32,796 nucleotides of DNA from the NCBI GenBank assembly GCA_003140595.1, contig PLKG01000171.1, positions 1 through 32,796 of the forward strand, read 5' to 3'. Positions 26,468 to 32,796 of this stretch are shown one piece after another. The notes beneath the pieces were generated by a model, which did no database searches, was not told the DNA's origin, and was given only the letters and a program-made list of their open reading frames with translations. The stretch is from Acidimicrobiaceae bacterium. Its GTDB lineage: Bacteria; Actinomycetota; Acidimicrobiia; Acidimicrobiales; Bog-793. The translations under genes and the position numbers were made by a program. Numbering within the stretch: position 1 is the stretch's first letter; the number at the start of each line of letters is the position of its first letter.

Positions 26468-28468
26468 ATGAGCGAAGAACAGCTCGAACGTTCGATCCTC
26501 GAGCGCAAAGCGAGCGACGAGCTTCGGGCAATCGCGACCGCCATGTCCCTCGAGCCCGTAGCGCGCCTGCGCAAGGCGGATCTGGTGAACCAGATCCTGC
26601 GTGCCGCTGGTGTCGAGGTCGAAGGCGCCGCGGTGTCGCCCGCGAAAGGCGCGGCATCGGTGCAAACGCCGCCTTCCGACGGCAGCGCCAACGAAAAGGG
26701 CCAGGCGGACGACGCCGATGGCGCCTCCGCGTCGAAGCCTGCACGCGCTCGCACTTCGAGAGCCCGGTCCGCCGTCAAGACGCGTGCGGCCGATTCGTCA
26801 CCGGTTCATGCTGAAGTGAACGGGAACGGGGGTGGGCAAGCTTACGAGCCGAGCGATGACCACCGAGCCTCGTCTTCGCCCGCCTCGGCACTCGTCAACG
26901 GGAGCGATCCTGCAGAGTCGCGAGATGTCGTGGATGCGGTCGCGAACGGCGCGGCCGCGGTTCTCGCGAGCCCAGGCTTCTCCCGGAGCGGCCGCGAGCC
27001 AGCTCCGACAACGGCTGTCGGACTCGATTCTGGCGAGCCGCGCGTCGGTGAGCTCATATCGTCGATCGGCGCAGTCGCCTCCGCGACTGGAACTCTCGAT
27101 CGCGTGTCCAATGAGGTGTCGAGCCCGACTCGGCCCCAGCGCCAGAACCAGCAGCATTCCCAGCCGGGACGAGGCAATCAGGGCAACCAAGGCGGCCAGA
27201 GCGGCCAGGGCGGTCAAGGCGGCCAGGTCGAGACCGGCAACCGCCGCGGGCGGCGTCGTCGTGGGCGCGACCGAGAGCGTGGCGCTCAGGAGCCGCAAGG
27301 TGGTGGCCAGGAAGTTGCATGGCAAGGCGAGCTCGTGCCGGTTCGCGGCCTGCTGGACCTGCGCGACGAGGGCTACGGCTTCCTTCGCACGAGCGGCTAC
27401 CTGCCGAGTGGCAAGGACGTGTACATCTCAGTTTCACAGGCGAGGAGGTTCGCTCTCCGTCGGGGCGACGCTATCGAGGGTGCGTGCCGTCCGGCGGGCC
27501 CGAGCGAGAAGTACCCCGCTTTGTTGAGGATCGACACCGTTTGCGGGATGTCGCCCGAAGAGGCCCGTGAGAGACCGCGCTTTGAGGACCTGACTCCGCT
27601 GTTTCCGGACCAGCGGATGCGGCTTGAGCTGAAGGACGACCCGCTCAACACGACCGCGCGCATCGTCGACCTGATCTCGCCGATCGGCAAGGGACAGAGA
27701 AGCATGATCGTGTCGCCGCCGAAGGCGGGCAAGACCACGATCTTGAAGCAGATCGCCCATTCGATAGAGCAGAACGACCCGAGCGTCCATCTCATGGTGC
27801 TGCTCGTGGACGAGCGTCCCGAGGAGGCCACTGACTGGCGTCGTTCAGTCAAGGGCGAAGTGATCGCCTCGACCTTCGACCGTCCCGCGGACGAGCACAC
27901 GACCGTTGCGGAGCTCGCCATCGAGCGCGCCAAGCGACTGGTCGAGCTGGGCAGGGACGTCGTGATCATCCTGGACGGGATCACCCGTCTCGCCCGGGCC
28001 TACAACCTGGCCCAGCCGGCGACCGGTCGCATCATGTCCGGCGGTGTTGACTCCGGCGCCCTGTATCCCCCAAAGAAGTTCTTCGGGGCCGCTCGCAACA
28101 TCGAAGAAGGCGGCTCGCTCACGATCCTTGCGACCGCGCTCGTCGAAACGGGCTCGAAGATGGATGAGGTGATCTTCGAGGAGTTCAAGGGCACAGGCAA
28201 CATGGAGCTTCGCCTCGACCGCAAGCTCGCCGAGCGGAGGATCTACCCGGCGATCGACGTCAACGCCAGCTCGACGCGCCACGAGGAGCTGCTCTTCGAC
28301 CGCTCCCAGCTCCAACAGGTCTGGAAGCTTCGCCGGGTGCTCAACGCCCTCGGTAGCGATGGAGGCGGCGGAGCGGGGCTGGAGCTGCTCATGGACAAGA
28401 TCAAGACCACTCGTTCCAACGACGAATTCCTCGCCGAGATCGCCAAGGCGCCGATCCCGGGCGGATGA
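26468..28468 (+). CDS. rho: Transcription termination factor Rho with long disordered insertion
   Basis: The 666-aa protein is the hexameric RNA-dependent helicase that ends transcription. Residues 1-50 are the N-terminal helical domain ('[17 protein letters not shown]'). Residues about 55-285 are low complexity: Ala/Ser/Asp-rich, then a Gln/Gly/Asn run (236-253) and an Arg-rich patch (259-271). The RNA-binding fold follows ('[19 protein letters not shown]'), then the ATPase with Walker A '[11 protein letters not shown]' (Lys422) and Walker B '[15 protein letters not shown]', and the Q/R-loop region near '[21 protein letters not shown]'. Large insertions are known in actinobacterial Rho and can extend RNA binding or resist bicyclomycin. 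The ATG has AGAGG upstream. E. coli Rho is about 420 aa, so this is much longer. Confidence 0.97.
   Translation: MSEEQLERSILERKASDELRAIATAMSLEPVARLRKADLVNQILRAAGVEVEGAAVSPAKGAASVQTPPSDGSANEKGQADDADGASASKPARARTSRARSAVKTRAADSSPVHAEVNGNGGGQAYEPSDDHRASSSPASALVNGSDPAESRDVVDAVANGAAAVLASPGFSRSGREPAPTTAVGLDSGEPRVGELISSIGAVASATGTLDRVSNEVSSPTRPQRQNQQHSQPGRGNQGNQGGQSGQGGQGGQVETGNRRGRRRRGRDRERGAQEPQGGGQEVAWQGELVPVRGLLDLRDEGYGFLRTSGYLPSGKDVYISVSQARRFALRRGDAIEGACRPAGPSEKYPALLRIDTVCGMSPEEARERPRFEDLTPLFPDQRMRLELKDDPLNTTARIVDLISPIGKGQRSMIVSPPKAGKTTILKQIAHSIEQNDPSVHLMVLLVDERPEEATDWRRSVKGEVIASTFDRPADEHTTVAELAIERAKRLVELGRDVVIILDGITRLARAYNLAQPATGRIMSGGVDSGALYPPKKFFGAARNIEEGGSLTILATALVETGSKMDEVIFEEFKGTGNMELRLDRKLAERRIYPAIDVNASSTRHEELLFDRSQLQQVWKLRRVLNALGSDGGGGAGLELLMDKIKTTRSNDEFLAEIAKAPIPGG
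27173..27226 (+). repeat. In-frame Gly-Gln/Asn triplet-like repeat within rho
   Basis: Eighteen codons encode [18 protein letters not shown], a degenerate nine-base repeat built on GGC-GGC-CAG units. It lies directly before the arginine-rich patch. Synonymous variation among copies (AAT/AAC, CAG/CAA, GGC/GGT) suggests it is old or selected at the protein level. Confidence 0.8.
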
Positions 28469-28526
28469 ACCACACGGGAGCGGCCTTGGCCGAGCTCGGT
28501 CCGACCAGGCTTACAATGGAGAGATC

Positions 28527-28739
28527 ATGAAGACAGACATCCACCCCACCTATGAGACCGCGTCGGTGCGCTGCTCGTGCGGGAATACCTTCATCACGCG
28601 ATCGACCAAGTCCGAACTGCATGTCGAGCTGTGCAACGAATGCCATCCCTTCTACACAGGCAAGCAGAAGCTGGTCGACACCGGTGGGCGCGTGGAGCGC
28701 TTCGAGCGCCGTTACGGCCAGCGCAAGACCAAGCACTGA
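28527..28739 (+). CDS. rpmE: 50S ribosomal protein L31 (zinc-type)
   Basis: The 70-aa protein is ribosomal protein L31, a bridge between subunits. It is the C+ (zinc-binding) form, with cysteines in '[15 protein letters not shown]' and '[14 protein letters not shown]'. The ATG has GGAGAG just upstream. TACAAT about ten bases before the start may be a -10 element, which would give a short leader; the gene also follows rho by 58 bases and may be read from it. A hairpin follows at 28759-28779. Confidence 0.97.
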   Translation: MKTDIHPTYETASVRCSCGNTFITRSTKSELHVELCNECHPFYTGKQKLVDTGGRVERFERRYGQRKTKH

Positions 28740-29114
28740 CTCACGGCAATTCCACAATCCACGCCGGGTCTCGGCGTGGCCGCCGTGCGGCGCAGAACAC
28801 GTGAGGAGCTCTGTTTCCCCCGGCGTTCCGGGCCGGATCCTCACAGGTCGCGACGCGATCCCCTCGGCGATCCCGCGAGTTGAACCGTGCTCGCTGGCCT
28901 AGACGACGAGCACCGGCTCGTCCGCCCTCGACTTTCATCATGCGGGCTCGCCAGGACTCCACCTCGAGCCAAGGTCCCTACCGGGAGGCTACGGCGCTGG
29001 CAGACCCGCGGCATTGGTCGTCCCGGGCCGGTGAAGGCCGGCTGGCGTCGCCTGTCGCGGGCATGGACCGTGGAGCTGTCCAAGCGTCGGCTGACGCGGC
29101 ACTAGCCTGAGTCC
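28740..29114 (+). other. 375-base gap between rpmE and prfA with no supported gene
   Basis: Apart from the hairpin just after rpmE, I see no supported gene. One frame (28887-29105) would end in a basic, possibly amphipathic stretch, 'GWRRLSRAWTVELSKRRLTR', only ten bases before prfA, but it has no ribosome-binding site or family match. TAGCCT at 29103-29108 could be a -10 giving a leaderless prfA transcript at the GTG; no -35 supports it. Confidence 0.4.
28759..28779 (+). terminator. Hairpin terminator after rpmE
   Basis: CCACGCCG and CGGCGTGG form a perfect 8-bp stem with a five-base GGTCT loop, 20 bases after the rpmE stop. There is no T-tract. Confidence 0.6.
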
Positions 29115-30176
29115 GTGCTCGATCGCCTTGAGGCGCTTGAGGCCGAGTACTCACAGGTCCTCACACGCCTCTCTGACCCAACGCTCTCGAAGGATCCCAA
29201 CGAGTTGCGCGTGCTGTCGCGCCGCCATAAGGAGCTCGAAACCGTCGTAGGCAAGATGCACGAGCTCAAGTCCGCTCAAGACGACGTTGCGATCGCTCGA
29301 GAGCTGGCGGCTGACGCCGTCGGCGCGGAGCGAGAGCTCGGCCGGGACGAGCAGAATGTCGCCGAGGCGAGGGTCGTGGAGCTCGAGACCGAGTTGCGCG
29401 ATCTCCTCATGCCCCGCGACCCCCACGAGGGACGCAACGTCATCGTGGAGATCCGGGGAGCCGAGGGCGGGGAGGAGGCGAACCTGTTCGCGAAGGACCT
29501 CTTCGACATGTACCAGCGTTACGCCGACCGGCGGGGTTGGCGGCCCGAGGTGCTGGACCTTCGCGAGTCGGAGCTCGGCGGCGTCGGCGGGGTCACGTTC
29601 CTTGTCAAGGGCGACGACGCCTGGCAGCGCCTCCATCAAGAGGCGGGCACCCACCGCGTGCAGCGGATCCCGGTTACCGAGTCCCAAGGTCGCGTCCACA
29701 CGTCCTCCGCGACGGTGAACGTGTTGCCCGAGGCCGACGAGGTCGAGGTCGAGATCGAGCCCGGAGACATCCGTGTCGACGTCTACCGATCAACCGGCCC
29801 TGGGGGACAATCGGTCAACACGACCGACTCGGCGGTCCGGATCACCCACCTGCCGAGCGGGCTTGTCGTCGCCATGCAGGACGAGAAGAGCCAGATTCAA
29901 AACCGCGCGGCTGCTCTGAAAGTGCTGCGCGCCCGACTTTACGAGCTCGAGCGCCAGCGAAACGCGGCCGCACTCGCCCAAGAAAGGCGCGCGCAGGTTG
30001 GGGGCGGGGGCCGTTCGGAGAAGATTCGCACCTACAATTTCAAGGAGAACCGGGTCACCGATCATCGGATCGGGCTCACCTTGAAGAAGCTCGACCGTAT
30101 CCTCATGGGCGATCTCGACGAGCTCGTCGACGCGCTGCTGGCAGACGAGCGGGGCCGCCAGCTGCTCGAGGGGTGA
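29115..30176 (+). CDS. prfA: Peptide chain release factor 1
   Basis: The 353-aa protein recognises UAA and UAG and releases the finished peptide. The codon-recognition motif is PxT (Pro-Val-Thr in '[17 protein letters not shown]'), which marks RF1 rather than RF2. The catalytic GGQ is at residues 230-232 ('[17 protein letters not shown]'). It starts at GTG with no clear ribosome-binding site. The stop overlaps the prmC start (GTGA, 30173-30176); PrmC methylates the GGQ glutamine, so the pairing is functional. Confidence 0.97.
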   Translation: MLDRLEALEAEYSQVLTRLSDPTLSKDPNELRVLSRRHKELETVVGKMHELKSAQDDVAIARELAADAVGAERELGRDEQNVAEARVVELETELRDLLMPRDPHEGRNVIVEIRGAEGGEEANLFAKDLFDMYQRYADRRGWRPEVLDLRESELGGVGGVTFLVKGDDAWQRLHQEAGTHRVQRIPVTESQGRVHTSSATVNVLPEADEVEVEIEPGDIRVDVYRSTGPGGQSVNTTDSAVRITHLPSGLVVAMQDEKSQIQNRAAALKVLRARLYELERQRNAAALAQERRAQVGGGGRSEKIRTYNFKENRVTDHRIGLTLKKLDRILMGDLDELVDALLADERGRQLLEG

Positions 30177-31057
30177 AAGCGCGGGCCGAGGTGGCCCCGG
30201 TCACCTGGCGCCAACTGCGGAACGAAACGGCCGAGGCGATCGCCGACCCCGTGCAGGCGAGGTGGCTGCTCGAAGAGGCCAGTGGACTCGACGGCGCCCG
30301 GTTGCTGCGCGAGCTCGACTCTCAAGCACCGCCAGCCGCAGTCGCACGGCTCGAGTCGTTCGTGCGACGCCGCCTCGCAGGTGAGCCGCTTCAGCACGTG
30401 CTCGGCCACTGGGGGTTCCGCAGCCTCGACGTAGTGGTCGACTCGCGCGTGCTCGTCCCGCGCCCTGAGACCGAGGTCGTGGTCAGCCTCGCCCTGTCGC
30501 AGCTCGACCGCCTTAGTGCTCTGCACACAGGCCCTGAGCTGCTCGCAGTCGATCTCGGTACCGGCTCGGGAGTGATAGCGCTCTCTCTTGTCGTCGAGCG
30601 TCACGCCGTGCGCGTCATCGCGACCGACCGGGACCCGGCTGCTCTCGAGGTCGCCGCCGTCAACCTGTCGCGCGTCGGATGTGCGCCGGCGGCGCGGGTG
30701 CGGTTTTGCGAGGGCGACTGGTACGAAGCACTGTCCCCCGAGCTCGCCGGTCAGATCGCCTTGATCGTCGCCAACCCTCCGTACCTGGCGGGGCACGAGT
30801 GGGCTGACCTCGACTCGACGGTGAGGGAGTTCGACCCTATTGGGGCACTTGTGGCCGGGCCGAGCGGCCTGGAGGCGATCGAGACGATCGTGGCAGGCGC
30901 ACCGGCGTGGCTTGCCCGCAACGGTGCCCTAATAGTCGAGATCGCGCCCGACCAGGCGACGCGGGTGCTCGAGATCGCGCGCGAGTCGGGATTCTCCGCA
31001 ATGCGTGTCGAAGAAGACCTCGCCGGGCGAGAGCGCGTGCTCGTGGCCGAGCGGTGA
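30173..31057 (+). CDS. prmC: Release factor glutamine methyltransferase
   Basis: PrmC (HemK) methylates the glutamine of the GGQ motif in release factors, using S-adenosylmethionine. The 294-aa product has an N-terminal helical domain, '[20 protein letters not shown]', 'VLVPRPETE', the SAM-binding '[15 protein letters not shown]' and the catalytic NPPY at residues 201-204. I start it at the GTG overlapping the prfA stop, which gives the normal family length. The stop in turn overlaps tsaC (GTGA, 31054-31057), so prfA-prmC-tsaC are translationally linked. Confidence 0.95.
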   Translation: MKARAEVAPVTWRQLRNETAEAIADPVQARWLLEEASGLDGARLLRELDSQAPPAAVARLESFVRRRLAGEPLQHVLGHWGFRSLDVVVDSRVLVPRPETEVVVSLALSQLDRLSALHTGPELLAVDLGTGSGVIALSLVVERHAVRVIATDRDPAALEVAAVNLSRVGCAPAARVRFCEGDWYEALSPELAGQIALIVANPPYLAGHEWADLDSTVREFDPIGALVAGPSGLEAIETIVAGAPAWLARNGALIVEIAPDQATRVLEIARESGFSAMRVEEDLAGRERVLVAER

Positions 31058-31647
31058 GCCGGGCCCTTTATGCGCTCGAGGAGGCGCTGGCAGCAGGAGA
31101 AGTCGTGGCGGTCCCGACCGATACCGTCTACGGGCTCGCCGTCGATCCACGCTTGCCGGGTGCCGTAGAGAGAGTGTTCGCGCTCAAACAGCGGCCCGAG
31201 CGGTTCCAACTGCCTGTCCTGATCGCGGACCCGATCGCCCTTTTCGAACTGGCGGAGGCGACTGGCGCCGCCCAGCGGCTCATCTCGCGCTACTGGCCCG
31301 GACCGCTCACCCTCGTGCTGCGGCGACGATCCGGTGTCGCCTTCGATCTCGGAGGCGACAGTGCGACGATCGGGCTGCGCTGCCCCGCGAACCAGCTCTT
31401 GAGAGAACTGTTGCGAAGGACCGGGCCGCTCGCGGTGACGAGTGCAAATCGCCATGGGGACGAGCCCCTCCACAGCGCGGACGACATCCGCGAACATTTC
31501 GGTGAAGGTGTCGTGGCCGTGCTCGACGGCGGCAGATGCGACGGCCGGCCCTCGACGGTGATCTCGCTTACCGGTCTAGATGCCAAGTGCCTGAGGGAAG
31601 GGGCGCTGTCTTTTGCCGAGGTCGCAGCGATCGCAGCCGGTATGTGA
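31054..31647 (+). CDS. tsaC: L-threonylcarbamoyladenylate synthase (TsaC/YrdC family)
   Basis: The 197-aa enzyme makes threonylcarbamoyl-AMP from threonine, bicarbonate and ATP, for the t6A modification at position 37 of ANN-decoding tRNAs. The YrdC signature is seen in 'VVAVPTDTVYGLAVD', 'VFALKQRPERFQLPVLI', 'YWPGPLTLVLRR', 'IGLRCPAN' and 'PLAVTSANRHGD'. It is the short TsaC form, lacking the Sua5 C-terminal domain. Its GTG start overlaps the prmC stop. The other t6A genes (tsaB, tsaD, tsaE) are not in the window. Confidence 0.94.
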   Translation: MSRALYALEEALAAGEVVAVPTDTVYGLAVDPRLPGAVERVFALKQRPERFQLPVLIADPIALFELAEATGAAQRLISRYWPGPLTLVLRRRSGVAFDLGGDSATIGLRCPANQLLRELLRRTGPLAVTSANRHGDEPLHSADDIREHFGEGVVAVLDGGRCDGRPSTVISLTGLDAKCLREGALSFAEVAAIAAGM

Positions 31648-31710
31648 AGCGCCGGTGCCCTGTTGTCTGGTGGCGGACCGATGAGTTTCGGGTAGTGGTG
31701 GCCTCGAGAT

Positions 31711-31905
31711 CCGCTCGCACCTTGTTGGGTCGACTTGTTGGCTTCGAACCTCGACGCCAGCCGCAGGTTCTACGGCGGACTGTCCGGCTGGAACGCCGAG
31801 GAGTCCGAGGCCTACTTTGGCGGGTAGTTCATGTTCAGAACAACGGGATTCCGGTGGCCACCCATAGCCGACCAGCCCGACACCGCCATGTCGGATCGGG
31901 ATCAT
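31711..31905 (+). pseudogene. Decayed VOC (glyoxalase/bleomycin-resistance-like) gene fragment
   Basis: In one frame I read 'APCWVDLLASNLDASRRFYG' followed by 'GLSGWNAEESEAYFGG' and then a TAG stop at 31824. This matches the first strand and helix of VOC-superfamily proteins of the actinobacterial CFP30B type ('WVDL...D...S..FYG.LFGW'). After the stop, homology resumes in other frames: 'NNGIPVA' near 31839 and 'ADQPDTAMSD' near 31867-31896, implying at least two frameshifts as well as the stop. No start codon with a ribosome-binding site precedes it and the C-terminal half is missing. It is a relic, not a working gene. Family members bind a divalent metal; the original substrate is unknown. 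Confidence 0.75.
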
Positions 31906-31980
31906 CGCCCTCCCCATCTGTCCGGCTCCTAGATCCAGGGCTTTCATATGAGACGATCCCAGGCGCGAAACTCATCGCTT

Positions 31981-31992
31981 CGCGGCGCCGCG
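31981..31992. repeat. Perfect 12-base palindrome CGCGGCGCCGCG
   Basis: A self-complementary 12-mer between the VOC relic and the ABC-2 permease. It could be the base of a hairpin or an operator. In DNA this GC-rich such palindromes also occur by chance; I see no partner element. Confidence 0.3.
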
Positions 31993-32066
31993 CCTCGGCG
32001 AGCGTCAAGGCGATGCGATCCTAAGACGCCCAGGCGGCATGCGATCGCTCAATAGAGCGCGGCCAG

Positions 32067-32796
32067 CTAGGCGCGCCGACGCGGCAACCAGGTAAAGCGT
32101 CTGATGGCGAACACGAGCGCAACTGCGCACCAGATTGCGAGATTCACGAGCCACACCTCGCGGACTGGATGGCCCTGGACCTGAGGGTTCATCGCGTTGT
32201 AACTGGCCAGCACGAATGGCCGTATCGGGAAGTAGGAGGCGATCTTGGCGAGCACCGAGCTCGACGAAAGCGGGAAGAACGTGCCCGAGATGAACATGAG
32301 CGGGAGATAGACGCCGTTCACGATGGCCGGCGCAGCATCCGCGTTCGGGATGATCACAGTGATCGCGACTCCCAGCGCGCAGAACGTTGCCGCGCCGAGC
32401 ACGACGATGAGCGCAATGGCCCCGTAGGAGTGCGTCGGGACGATGAGACCGTAGAAGGCCACGCCGACGCCGAGCGTGAGGGCAACGAGCACCAGCGCCC
32501 GGATCACGCAGCTCATCACGGTCGCCACCATGTAGGCCCAGGGGGGGAGCGGCGTGCCGCGGAACCGCTTCAGGATTCCCTGTTCGCGCTGGTTGGTGAG
32601 GGTGACCGAGAGATTGGTGTAGCAAGCCGAGATCACCCCGAAGGTCATGATCCCCGGGATGAAGTACTGGTCGAGCTTGAGCCCCTCGTAGCGGGCGCCG
32701 CTGTAGAGCGAGGCGAAGATGACGAGGAACATCACCGGCATGAAGAAGGTGAAGAAGGCGCCCATCGGGTTGCGCCAGTAGGCGAGCTGCTGGTAC
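32067..32796 (-). CDS. ABC-2 type exporter permease, 5' end outside the window
   Basis: The visible 242 codons, running off the right edge, encode an integral membrane protein of the ABC-2 family. The conserved region near the start is 'YWRNPMGAFFTFFMPVMFLVIF', which precedes the first visible helix. Then come 'LVTLTNQREQGILKRFRGTP'-like sequence (seen here as VTLTNQREQGILKRFRGTPL) and several hydrophobic helices ending in a basic tail. Its ATG at 32765 lies inside conserved sequence, so the gene is longer and partial here. Such permeases pair with an ATPase, probably just upstream beyond the window, and export drugs, lipids or polysaccharides. The substrate cannot be predicted. It converges with the tsaC side. 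Confidence 0.9.
   Translation of the reverse strand, partial: YQQLAYWRNPMGAFFTFFMPVMFLVIFASLYSGARYEGLKLDQYFIPGIMTFGVISACYTNLSVTLTNQREQGILKRFRGTPLPPWAYMVATVMSCVIRALVLVALTLGVGVAFYGLIVPTHSYGAIALIVVLGAATFCALGVAITVIIPNADAAPAIVNGVYLPLMFISGTFFPLSSSSVLAKIASYFPIRPFVLASYNAMNPQVQGHPVREVWLVNLAIWCAVALVFAIRRFTWLPRRRA

Overview
This window looks like a high-GC chromosomal segment from an actinobacterium, plausibly an uncultured lineage near the Acidimicrobiia. The evidence is the conserved order argS-lysA-hom-thrC-rho-rpmE-prfA-prmC-tsaC, a coproheme decarboxylase (HemQ, the coproporphyrin-dependent heme route), a stand-alone groEL with a perfect CIRCE operator, a gpgS-otsA pair and a DUF3263 gene. GTG starts and 4-base ATGA/GTGA stop-start overlaps are common. 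The genus cannot be named from sequence reading alone.

Layout. Positions 1-1751 (minus strand) carry hemQ, larE and a NIL-domain gene cut by the window edge, packed as one run. Positions 1843-3595 (minus) hold groEL with a CIRCE element upstream and a strong hairpin downstream. Positions 3693-5221 (minus) hold a zinc-ribbon threonine-synthase-like PLP enzyme overlapping a ThiS/MoaD-type sulfur-carrier gene. Positions 5444-8799 are a compatible-solute block: gpgS and otsA (plus) meet otsB and a DUF3263 gene (minus) at overlapping stop codons. The otsB gene appears to start at CTG. Positions 8895-12848 hold ccdA (plus) facing marR-acnA (minus). A palindrome in the marR/yceI divergent gap is a good MarR operator candidate. 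A PAS-GGDEF diguanylate cyclase follows yceI.

Positions 15271-20203 encode a complete ABC importer of the BMP/nucleoside type (two permeases, binding protein, double ATPase), closed by a hairpin. tRNA-Arg(CCG) lies on the minus strand just upstream of argS. Positions 20429-25777 hold argS, lysA, hom and a second, short thrC. The thrB gene that usually follows thrC is absent, and a 690-base non-coding stretch leads into rho. Positions 26468-31647 hold rho (with a long disordered, basic insertion), rpmE, prfA, prmC and tsaC, the last three translationally overlapping. After tsaC there is a decayed VOC/glyoxalase-family pseudogene, then the 3' part of an ABC-2 type permease running off the right edge.

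Most of the window is housekeeping: aspartate-family amino acids, translation termination and tRNA modification, heme, chaperone, TCA cycle and osmoprotection. The parts most worth a second look are the sulfur-carrier/threonine-synthase pair alongside a second thrC and no thrB, the NIL-LarE pair, the non-canonical otsB start, the MarR operator next to acnA and yceI, and the Rho insertion.
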